Positions 7,757-15,022 of a stretch of DNA of 64,000 bases are shown in pieces. This DNA is from Bacteroidia bacterium (GTDB lineage Bacteria > Bacteroidota > Bacteroidia > Bacteroidales > UBA932). A program made the position numbers and the translations under genes. The DNA lies in the NCBI GenBank assembly GCA_021153285.1, contig JAGKTT010000020.1, positions 1 through 64,000 of the forward strand, read 5' to 3'. The stretch's first letter is position 1. Every line of letters starts with the position of its first letter. Under the pieces are notes generated by a model. That model did not search any database. It saw nothing but the letters and a program-made list of their open reading frames with translations, and was not told where the DNA came from.

Positions 7757-9948
7757 TTGGCCACCTCGCAAAGGAACTTGATACGTACCAGGCGTACTTC
7801 CAGTTCGTCATAATCTGAACCAAGGTCAGCCATAGCGTCAGCAAGTGAGTCTGACTCAGCTTCATCGTGGAAATAATCATATATCTCTTCGATGATATCC
7901 TCATCAAGGGTCTGCTCGATGTAATAGTCGAGGTTCAGTTTGGTTCCTGAGAATACGATAGCCTCGATTTCGTCGAGAAGTTCTTCCATATCCAGGCCTT
8001 TTGCATCCGCAATGTCTTCCAGAGGAAGCTTTCTGTCCACGCTCTGGATAATGAACACCTTGTTTACAGACTTGTTCACGATGGACTTCATCACGAAGTC
8101 GTCAGGGCGCTCTATCTCATTCTCCTCCACGTATCTGGAAATGAGTTCTATGAATTCCTTACCGAACTTGCGGGCCTTTCCTTCACCGACTCCCTGACAG
8201 TTTTTCAACTCGTCGTATGACATAGGATACATAATGGACATATCCTCCAGAGAAGGATCACCGAAAATGACCCAAGGCTGAAGCCTCTTCTTCTTAGCTA
8301 CATTCCTTCTGAGGTCTTTCAGCATTGCCAGAAGCTGAGGATCTCCTCCTCCACCGCCTCTAGCTGCAGCAGCTGAATCGTCGTCGTCATCCTCGCCTTC
8401 GGCAAATTCCCTTTCCTCAGTCAGCATAAGTTCATAAGGATTTTCATAGAAGTCCAATCCTTTGTCTGTCACGGAAATGAGTCCGTATGATTCGATGTCC
8501 TTATGGATCAGATGCAGTACCATTCCCTGATGGATGACAGTACACCAGAACTTGGCCGAGTGGTCTTTTCCGGCACCGAAAAGCTCCAGTCTGTCGTGAT
8601 GATACGACTTGATTATCGAATTCATCTCACCGGCAAGTATATTCGCCAGATGCTCGATCTTGAAGCGTTCCGGCAGTGCTTGGATGAGCTCGATGACCAT
8701 TGACATTTCTTCCCTGCCATCAAACTGTCTCTTTGGATGCAGACAGTTGTCGCAGGCCCCGCAGTCCTCTATATGATAGTCTTCTCCAAAGTAATTGAGC
8801 AGCAGTTTTCTACGGCACGAGTTTGATTCTGCATATGCCACGGTTTCCATCAGCAGCTGCTTGCCGATCTCCTGTTCGGCGATAGGTTTGCCCTGCATAA
8901 ATTTCTCCAGTTTCTGGATGTCCTTGTAGCTGTAGAATGCGATGCATTGACCTTCCTTGCCGTCTCGACCTGCGCGACCGGTCTCCTGATAATATCCTTC
9001 GATGCTTTTAGGAATGTCATAATGTATCACGAAACGCACGTCCGGTTTGTCGATACCCATTCCGAAAGCGATTGTCGCCACGATTACATCCACTTCCTCC
9101 ATCAGGAACTTGTCCTGATTCTCCGCTCTTGTCCTGGCATCAAGTCCCGCGTGGTATGGTGCAGCCTTTATTCCATTGATGTTCAGAAGCTCCGCGAGCT
9201 CCTCCACCTTTTTTCTGCTCAGACAATATATGATGCCGGACTTGCCTTTGTTCTGCTTTATATACTTTATTATATCTCTCCTCGGGTCGGATTTGTCCCT
9301 AATTTCGTAATAGAGGTTAGGGCGGTTGAATGATGACTTGAATACAGTAGCATCCGGCATACCCAGATTCTTAAGAATGTCGCTCTGTACCTTAGGAGTC
9401 GCTGTAGCTGTAAGTGCAATGATAGGAGCGTTTCCTATTTCCTCGATTATGTTTCTGATACGTCTGTACTCAGGTCTGAAGTCGTGTCCCCATTCTGATA
9501 TGCAGTGTGCTTCATCGACTGCGTAGAAGGAAATCTTTATCTCCTTCAGCATTGCTACGTTTTCGGCTTTTGTGAGTGATTCCGGGGCTACATAGAGAAG
9601 CTTGGTAGCTCCGGAAATAAGGTCATTCTTCACTTCATTGATCTGTACCTTGTTCAATGAAGAGTTCAGGAAGTGTGCGATCCCGTCGTTACCGGCCACG
9701 AAACCGCGTATCGCGTCCACCTGATTCTTCATAAGTGCAATGAGTGGGGAAATTACAATCGCTGTTCCCTCCATCACAAGAGCAGGGAGCTGGTAGCACA
9801 TCGATTTACCGCCGCCGGTAGGCATAAGGACGAAGGCATTGTTGCCGCTTACAAGATGCTTGATGATACGTTCCTGGTCTGCCTTGAAGGAGTCGAATCC
9901 GAAGAACTCCTTCAGTTTGGCGTGTAACATTGCAGAATCAGTTGACAT
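7753..9948 (-). CDS. recQ: ATP-dependent DNA helicase RecQ
   Basis: RecQ is a 3'-5' helicase in recombination and fork repair. The 731-residue protein (from the ATG at 9948) has helicase motif I PTGGGKSMCYQLPA, the DEAH box with VDEAHCISEWGHDFR, motif VI QETGRAGRDG, a RecQ zinc site (CRRK...CGACDNC) and winged helix. It ends in an HRDC-like domain around MSYDELKNCQGVGEGKA and a further acidic C-terminal part. An in-frame start 26 codons upstream adds a sequence with no family similarity, so the internal ATG is preferred. It is convergent with miaA, with a 4-nt overlap. Confidence 0.95.
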   Translation of the reverse strand: MSTDSAMLHAKLKEFFGFDSFKADQERIIKHLVSGNNAFVLMPTGGGKSMCYQLPALVMEGTAIVISPLIALMKNQVDAIRGFVAGNDGIAHFLNSSLNKVQINEVKNDLISGATKLLYVAPESLTKAENVAMLKEIKISFYAVDEAHCISEWGHDFRPEYRRIRNIIEEIGNAPIIALTATATPKVQSDILKNLGMPDATVFKSSFNRPNLYYEIRDKSDPRRDIIKYIKQNKGKSGIIYCLSRKKVEELAELLNINGIKAAPYHAGLDARTRAENQDKFLMEEVDVIVATIAFGMGIDKPDVRFVIHYDIPKSIEGYYQETGRAGRDGKEGQCIAFYSYKDIQKLEKFMQGKPIAEQEIGKQLLMETVAYAESNSCRRKLLLNYFGEDYHIEDCGACDNCLHPKRQFDGREEMSMVIELIQALPERFKIEHLANILAGEMNSIIKSYHHDRLELFGAGKDHSAKFWCTVIHQGMVLHLIHKDIESYGLISVTDKGLDFYENPYELMLTEEREFAEGEDDDDDSAAAARGGGGGDPQLLAMLKDLRRNVAKKKRLQPWVIFGDPSLEDMSIMYPMSYDELKNCQGVGEGKARKFGKEFIELISRYVEENEIERPDDFVMKSIVNKSVNKVFIIQSVDRKLPLEDIADAKGLDMEELLDEIEAIVFSGTKLNLDYYIEQTLDEDIIEEIYDYFHDEAESDSLADAMADLGSDYDELEVRLVRIKFLCEVAN

Positions 9949-10102
9949 AATCCTAAGGTTTTGGATTATAAAATTATAAACTTTTCTCTGAAAATTCAAA
10001 ATTTTTGTGGCACAGATGTCTGTCAAAGACCCGGAATTCTTAGATTATTTATATATAGGTGTGATTGGTGAATAAAAAATGTGTCTAAATCCAAAAAATC
10101 AT

Positions 10103-10110
10103 TACCTTTG
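10103..10110 (+). promoter_or_regulatory. -7 box upstream of the FKBP gene
   Basis: TACCTTTG matches TAnnTTTG exactly and lies 44 nt before the start codon in a region with no gene. No clear TTTG-type -33 element is seen at the usual 19-nt spacing. Confidence 0.5.
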
Positions 10111-10154
10111 CAAGCTGTGTTGAAAATTTTTATAAACAAATAAAACTAAAGACA

Positions 10155-10904
10155 ATGAAGGCAATTAAATTTTTCGCAATCGCAGCTTGTGCAGCAGCAC
10201 TTGCTGTGTCTTGCAACACTGCTTCCAATGGTGTTGCAGTAGAGGCAGAGCTTCCTACAGCAGCTGAGACAGATTCAGTAAGCTACCTTATCGGTGTTAA
10301 CTTCGGTTCATTCCTCAAGGGTAACAATTTCGCAGAGAATCTCGGTGAGATCAATATGGCTGAGCTCAAGAAGGGTATGCAGGATTTCCTCGAGGCAGAG
10401 GGTTCTCCATACGATGAGGAGTTCGGAAAGCAGTTCAAGATCGATCCTAACGAGATGAGCAGAATTCTTAACGGCTACATCTCTAAGAAGCAGTCATACA
10501 AGGCAGCCAAGAACCTCGCTGAGGGTAAGGCATTCCTTGCAAAGAACGCTCTCAAGGAGAATGTGGACACTACAGCAAGCGGTCTCCAGTATACTATCGA
10601 GGCTGAGGGTGCTGCAGAGAAGATCGCTCCACAGGATACTGTATGGGTTAACTACAAGGGTACTCTCCTCGACGGTACAGTATTCGACGAGAACGACTCT
10701 ACTATGTTCGTCGCTAACCGCGTGATCAGAGGATGGACTGAGGGTCTCGGTCTTATCGGTGAGGGCGGAAAGGCTACTCTTTACATCCCTTCAGACCTTG
10801 CATACGGTGAGAGAGGAAACCGCTCGATCGAGCCTAACTCTGTACTCGTATTCGATGTAGAGGTTCTCAAGGTAGGTAAGTTCGTTGCTCCAGAGGCGAA
10901 GTAA
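10155..10904 (+). CDS. FKBP-type peptidyl-prolyl isomerase, lipoprotein
   Basis: This 249-residue protein should catalyse cis-trans isomerisation of prolyl bonds during folding outside the cytoplasm. A lipoprotein signal ends at Cys20 (AVSC). It is followed by an FKBP N-terminal dimerisation domain (about 35-130) and an FKBP catalytic domain (about 140-240) with VNYKGTLLDGTVFDEN and IPSDLAYGERG. The next gene starts 2 nt after the stop. A TAnnTTTG box lies upstream. Confidence 0.92.
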   Translation: MKAIKFFAIAACAAALAVSCNTASNGVAVEAELPTAAETDSVSYLIGVNFGSFLKGNNFAENLGEINMAELKKGMQDFLEAEGSPYDEEFGKQFKIDPNEMSRILNGYISKKQSYKAAKNLAEGKAFLAKNALKENVDTTASGLQYTIEAEGAAEKIAPQDTVWVNYKGTLLDGTVFDENDSTMFVANRVIRGWTEGLGLIGEGGKATLYIPSDLAYGERGNRSIEPNSVLVFDVEVLKVGKFVAPEAK

Positions 10905-10906
10905 TA

Positions 10907-11374
10907 ATGGCAATGGAACTCGAGGGCAGGATAGCCCGTAAACTTCCTGTGCAGACAGGTACTTCTGCAAGAGGTGCCTGGGCAAAGCAGGAATTCATCC
11001 TTGAATATCAGGAAGGCAATTTCCCTTCCCAGGTATGTATGAATGTCTGGGGAGATGATAAGGTAAAGGAACTTGACAAGTATCAGGTAGGTGACAAGGT
11101 GAAAGTGTCGGTGAATCTCAGCAGCCGTGAGTATAACGGGCGCTGGTACACAGACGTGAGAGCCTGGAGAATCGAGCCGGCAGGTGCAGTCCAGCAGGAT
11201 TATGCTACAGGTGCAGTTGCAGGTGGCGCTGGTTATGTAGGCGCAGCGGCTCCGGTTCAGACCCCTGGTTACAATTACACTCAGTCAGCCGGTTCATATT
11301 CGGCTCCGACTGGTGCTCCGATGCCGTCAGCGGATGATATGAGTTCTCCTGTCGAGGATGACCTTCCGTTCTAA
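10907..11374 (+). CDS. DUF3127 protein, SSB-like with DDLPF tail
   Basis: This 155-residue protein has an N-terminal DUF3127 domain (about 1-90), with KQEFILEYQEG and NGRWYTDVRAWRIE. DUF3127 is an OB-fold family distantly related to single-strand DNA-binding proteins. A Gly/Ala/Pro-rich linker follows (about 95-140), and the protein ends in VEDDLPF. That layout of OB fold, flexible linker and acidic tip ending in Pro-Phe is how SSB recruits partner proteins. It is cotranscribed with the FKBP gene (2-nt gap). DNA binding is an inference. Confidence 0.8.
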   Translation: MAMELEGRIARKLPVQTGTSARGAWAKQEFILEYQEGNFPSQVCMNVWGDDKVKELDKYQVGDKVKVSVNLSSREYNGRWYTDVRAWRIEPAGAVQQDYATGAVAGGAGYVGAAAPVQTPGYNYTQSAGSYSAPTGAPMPSADDMSSPVEDDLPF

Positions 11375-11405
11375 GACATTTCCTGCCCGTTGGGGCATAT
11401 GATAG

Positions 11406-11440
11406 AAAAGCCGCTCACGTGATCCGTGAGCGGCTTTTGT
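11406..11440 (+). terminator. Hairpin terminator after the DUF3127 gene
   Basis: AAAGCCGCTCACG pairs with CGTGAGCGGCTTT around TGATC, followed by TGTTGT. It lies about 35 nt after the stop and ends the FKBP-DUF3127 transcript. Confidence 0.85.
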
Positions 11441-11484
11441 TGTATGGAGGAGCTTAAGGGCTTATGTGTCAGCGAGTTATTGTG

Positions 11485-11555
11485 ACTGCGTGCCTCGCTT
11501 CGTCCTGCACGTAGATGTTGTAATCCTTTGCTGGTCAGAGGGATGGCTTTCTCCT
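11485..11555. repeat. Diverged copy of the right-end REP-like repeat
   Basis: The palindrome arms CGTGC (11489-11493) and GCACG (11507-11511), then TGTAAT (+30) and TTGCTG (+39), fall at exactly the same offsets as in the two copies at 63567 and 63817. The copy abuts the 3' end of the PHP gene. Apart from this repeat and the terminator, I see nothing else between 11375 and 11554. Confidence 0.6.
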
Positions 11556-12226
11556 TACAGCGGGAGCTGGATGAGCTTGCGGGATTCGTAGTGGGCGGTC
11601 CAGCGGAAGCCGAGAGATTTGAGGAGTCCTGCGAAGTGAGGGAAGCCGGTACCGACGCGCGATGGCTCGTGTGAGTCGGATCCGAGACTGATGATTTCTC
11701 CTCCCATTTCACGATATCTCAGAAGGGCATCTCTGTCCAGTTCTACTATGCGTCCCCTATGGCCTTCGGCCAGCCAGGTCATTTCTCTGTAGATTGTCTC
11801 GAGATAAGTACCGTATGCCTGTTTCCAGTCTTTATCATCGTAATAACCTCCGTAATATGGGTCGGTCTGCTGGATATAATGGACTGATGCCAGTACCTGG
11901 TCGAATGAATTTTCGCTCAGTACCTTGCGGATATCTTCACGGCATTCTTCGTACATTCCGATTTCTATGCCCTTGAGTATCTTGATATTGTCTCCCAATA
12001 ATCCTTGCACCCGATCGATTTCAGCCTGCTGCTGCGGAACGTCGAAGTGTTCCGGTTTCAGATCTTCAAACGATGCCTTCATCGGTGGTACGTAATGATC
12101 GCAGTGGTCGCTGAAGCATATTCCTTTCAGACCAGCTGCTGCAGCTGCGCGGGCGCTGGCTTCAACGCTGGTTCTGCCGCCATCGAAGGAAAACTGACTA
12201 TGGTTATGGTTATCGAACAAATGCAT
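11555..12226 (-). CDS. PHP domain protein, shortened
   Basis: This 223-residue PHP-family phosphoesterase is related to histidinol-phosphatase HisK and similar metal hydrolases. Metal-site motifs are visible: DNHNHSQFSFDG at the N-terminus, ICFSDHCDH near residue 38, KGIEIGMY near 85, VLASVHYI near 110 and GSDSHEP near 182. The stretch that in relatives carries the GH-x-D motif and the E-x-N-x-S motif, between the YLETIYREM helix and the GGEIISLGSDSH strand, appears to be missing. The protein is also shorter than the usual 260-280 residues. Its true substrate is unknown. It is divergent from the HdeD-like gene, with a shared palindromic promoter region. Confidence 0.7.
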   Translation of the reverse strand: MHLFDNHNHSQFSFDGGRTSVEASARAAAAAGLKGICFSDHCDHYVPPMKASFEDLKPEHFDVPQQQAEIDRVQGLLGDNIKILKGIEIGMYEECREDIRKVLSENSFDQVLASVHYIQQTDPYYGGYYDDKDWKQAYGTYLETIYREMTWLAEGHRGRIVELDRDALLRYREMGGEIISLGSDSHEPSRVGTGFPHFAGLLKSLGFRWTAHYESRKLIQLPL

Positions 12227-12246
12227 ACTAAAACAGAAAAACGGGG

Positions 12247-12274
12247 CAAAAATACTAAAAAATTCCTATTTTTG
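12247..12274. promoter_or_regulatory. Back-to-back -7 boxes (divergent promoters)
   Basis: CAAAAATA (12247-12254) read on the minus strand is TATTTTTG. TATTTTTG also stands at 12267-12274 on the plus strand. Both match TAnnTTTG, and together they form an 8-bp inverted repeat with a 12-nt centre, between the divergent PHP and HdeD-like genes. Confidence 0.5.
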
Positions 12275-12372
12275 CATTTAATGTGCTGTAGCCTGCCTTG
12301 GCCGCAATGGAATGCTTGGATCAATGGCAGTGGAACTATGATGCAATAGTTTAATAATTTATTGGAATACAA

Positions 12373-12972
12373 ATGGTTATATTCGGTTATAAGAGTAGGG
12401 TGAATGGCCCGATGAGGGCGTTGGTCGCTCTTGCTGTCGGAATTATGATGGTGATATATCCCACCAGTGCTCTGACAACGGTCGTAAAGATAATTGCAGC
12501 GTTTATGATTGCTTCCGGAGTGGTATCTCTGGCGGTAGGACTCAGGGATAAGGAAAAAGGATCCCTTCCTCTGATGTCTTTCAATGCATTGATCGATCTT
12601 TTGCTTGCAATTCTGATGTTCGTCTTTGCTCCGGTGATTGCCAAGTTCGTCATTTACCTGATCGGCTTCGTTCTTCTGGCCTTCGGTATTGTCCAGATCA
12701 TTGCCTTCCTTGGCGCAAGGCGTGTGATGGCGGTAAGTTTCGGGTCTTTTATTCTTCCGATCGTGGTGACATTGATAGGTGGATTCATACTTTTCAATCC
12801 TTTTGCCGAGTCAGTTATGACTACGATTGCCGGTTCCGCCCTTGTCCTTTACGGTGTTTCGGAATTTATGTCGTCGTGGAAGATGAAGAAAGTGAGGGAC
12901 TTCGAGGATTCGAAGGTGGACGAGCAGGAGGCTCAAGTTATAGAATCTGATGATCAGCCGGACGAGCAGTAA
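12373..12972 (+). CDS. HdeD/DUF308 family membrane protein
   Basis: This 199-residue protein has about six hydrophobic segments between residues 12 and 165, with repeated G-rich helices typical of the HdeD (DUF308) family. E. coli HdeD is linked to acid resistance; the role here is unknown. The C-terminal 35 residues are charged and acidic. Its stop codon directly abuts the dnaG start codon, so the two are likely translationally coupled. Confidence 0.8.
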   Translation: MVIFGYKSRVNGPMRALVALAVGIMMVIYPTSALTTVVKIIAAFMIASGVVSLAVGLRDKEKGSLPLMSFNALIDLLLAILMFVFAPVIAKFVIYLIGFVLLAFGIVQIIAFLGARRVMAVSFGSFILPIVVTLIGGFILFNPFAESVMTTIAGSALVLYGVSEFMSSWKMKKVRDFEDSKVDEQEAQVIESDDQPDEQ

Positions 12973-14961
12973 ATGATTCCACAGGAGACGGTAAACAGGA
13001 TCCTCGATGCAGCTCAGATCGTGGATGTGGTAGGGGACTTCGTGACATTGAAGAAGCGAGGTGCCAACCATATTGCGTGCTGTCCTTTCCATAACGAGAA
13101 GACTCCTTCGTTTTCGGTTTCCGCTTCAAAGGGAATATATAAATGCTTCGGTTGCGGAAAGTCCGGTACGGCAGTGGGCTTCGTTATGGAGCACGAGAAT
13201 ATGTCTTATACCGAGGCTCTGAAATATCTGGCAAAGAAATATCATATAGAGGTAATCGAAAAGGAGGAAACCGCAGAAGAGATTGCACAGAGACAGAGGC
13301 ACGAGAGCCTTCTTCTGGTTTCTGAATTTGCTGGGAAATTCTTTCAGGATAGTCTGCAGACTCCTGATGGACAGGCGATTGCGATGCAGTATTTCCGCAA
13401 GAGAGGTCTCGAAGATGAGACGATAAGGAAGTTCGGACTGGGCTGGGCGCCGGTAAGCCGCAAGGCATTGACTGAGGCTGCGCGTGCAGCGGGATACAAG
13501 GAAGAGTTTCTGGTGGGTGCCGGAGTGTGCCTCAGATATGACGACGGAAAGCTGGTCGACCGTTTCTTCGACCGGGTTATGTTCCCGGTACATTCTGACA
13601 GCGGCCGTGTAATAGCCTTCGGAGGACGTACGCTTAAAACAGATAAAACTGTCGCGAAATACATCAATTCTCCTGAGAGCGAGATATATGTGAAGAGTAA
13701 GTCGCTCTACGGAATCTACTTCGCGAAGAACGGGATCTCCCGTCAGGACAAGTGCATCCTGGTCGAGGGATATCTGGATGTACTGTCGATGCAGCAGCTG
13801 GGAATCAATAATGTGGTGGCTTCCAGCGGTACTTCTCTGACGGTGGAGCAGATCCGTCTGATAAGAAAATTCACGAACAATATAACGATCATCTATGACG
13901 GTGACGGTGCAGGTATAAAGGCGGCTCTAAGAGGAATCGGTCTGGTGCTGAAGGAGGGTATGAATGTGAAGGTCGTGCTTCTTCCGGACGGTCAGGACCC
14001 TGACGATTTCTCCCGCAGGCATACTCTGGAGGAAGTCCAGGACTATATTGCCCGCAATGAGCAGGATTTCATCGGTTTCAAGACCGAACTGCTTCTGGGA
14101 GAGGCGGGAAACGATCCGCTTAAAAGGGCCAATCTCATCAATGATATTGCAGACACGATTGCTCTGATACCTGATGCCATAGTACGTTCGGTATATACGC
14201 ATAGCAGTGCTGACCGCTTCGGAATGGATGAGCAGATCCTCGTCGCAAGGGTCAATAAGACCAGGAAGGAGATGCTTCTGGCGGATCAGAGACAGAAGGA
14301 ACGCGAAGATGTGCCTCCACCTATGCCGGATGATTATTATCCGGAAGATCAGCACATCGATGCTCCGGATGTTCAGACTCCGGTGTTTCAGGAGGGACCT
14401 GTTGTCTTGAACGAGCCTTATCTGGTTCCGTGCGAGAGGGAACTTTTAGGGTTCATTCTGGAAGAAGGATGTACGGATCTGCAGTTCGACATTGACTCGA
14501 AATATTATATAGAAGGCGAAACGGTCAACGTTGCCGAGTTTATTGACGGAATCTTGGCTGATGATGATGCTGATTTTGTAAATCAGTCATTCAGAAAGGT
14601 TTATGATGAATATTTCAGAATGTATGATGAGGGGCTGACGCAGCAGCAGATCCAGACAAGACTTCTGAACAGTATGGATGCAGAGATAGCAGCAGTGGCT
14701 CGCGAACTCCTGATAGAGAAATATCAGATCACCGTCAAGACTTATGAACAATCAATGACGGCGACCGCGACCAAGCTTGTCCAGTTCATACCTAAGGCGC
14801 TTCTGGCATATCAGTGCAGGAAGGTGGAAATGCTGCTGAAGGATCTGACGGCTCGATTGGCCGTAGAGCCGGACCCTGAGCGTCAGGTGGAGATTCTGGC
14901 AAAGATCGGGGAGTATAACAAGGCCCGCACCCGCCTGAACAACGAACTTGGACGTGTGTGA
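12973..14961 (+). CDS. dnaG: DNA primase
   Basis: DnaG makes RNA primers for replication. The 662-residue protein has the CHC2 zinc finger near the N-terminus (CCPFHNEKTPSF ... KCFGCGKSG), then the primase catalytic core with FGGRTL. A TOPRIM domain follows, with ILVEGYLDVLSMQQLG (catalytic Glu) and IYDGDGAGIKAA. The C-terminal third, which would bind DnaB helicase, is present but poorly conserved. The start codon follows the HdeD-like stop with no gap. Confidence 0.96.
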   Translation: MIPQETVNRILDAAQIVDVVGDFVTLKKRGANHIACCPFHNEKTPSFSVSASKGIYKCFGCGKSGTAVGFVMEHENMSYTEALKYLAKKYHIEVIEKEETAEEIAQRQRHESLLLVSEFAGKFFQDSLQTPDGQAIAMQYFRKRGLEDETIRKFGLGWAPVSRKALTEAARAAGYKEEFLVGAGVCLRYDDGKLVDRFFDRVMFPVHSDSGRVIAFGGRTLKTDKTVAKYINSPESEIYVKSKSLYGIYFAKNGISRQDKCILVEGYLDVLSMQQLGINNVVASSGTSLTVEQIRLIRKFTNNITIIYDGDGAGIKAALRGIGLVLKEGMNVKVVLLPDGQDPDDFSRRHTLEEVQDYIARNEQDFIGFKTELLLGEAGNDPLKRANLINDIADTIALIPDAIVRSVYTHSSADRFGMDEQILVARVNKTRKEMLLADQRQKEREDVPPPMPDDYYPEDQHIDAPDVQTPVFQEGPVVLNEPYLVPCERELLGFILEEGCTDLQFDIDSKYYIEGETVNVAEFIDGILADDDADFVNQSFRKVYDEYFRMYDEGLTQQQIQTRLLNSMDAEIAAVARELLIEKYQITVKTYEQSMTATATKLVQFIPKALLAYQCRKVEMLLKDLTARLAVEPDPERQVEILAKIGEYNKARTRLNNELGRV

Positions 14962-14965
14962 TGGC

Positions 14966-14995
14966 TGTTATCCTGAACACAGTGAAGGATCTATT
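14966..14995 (+). repeat. Dispersed repeat copy (intergenic)
   Basis: This copy reads TGTTATCCTGAACACAGTGA and on through AAGGATCTATT. It closely matches the copy inside murB at 18397-18425, which starts TGTCATCCTGAACAAAGTGA. It fills most of the gap between dnaG and metG. Confidence 0.75.
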
Positions 14996-15022
14996 GAGAA
15001 AATATTAAAATTATAAGAATAT

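Noticed and set aside
13126..13593. 155-codon minus-strand frame within dnaG
   Set aside because: It is antisense to the zinc finger and catalytic core of primase, with no motif and no start context.
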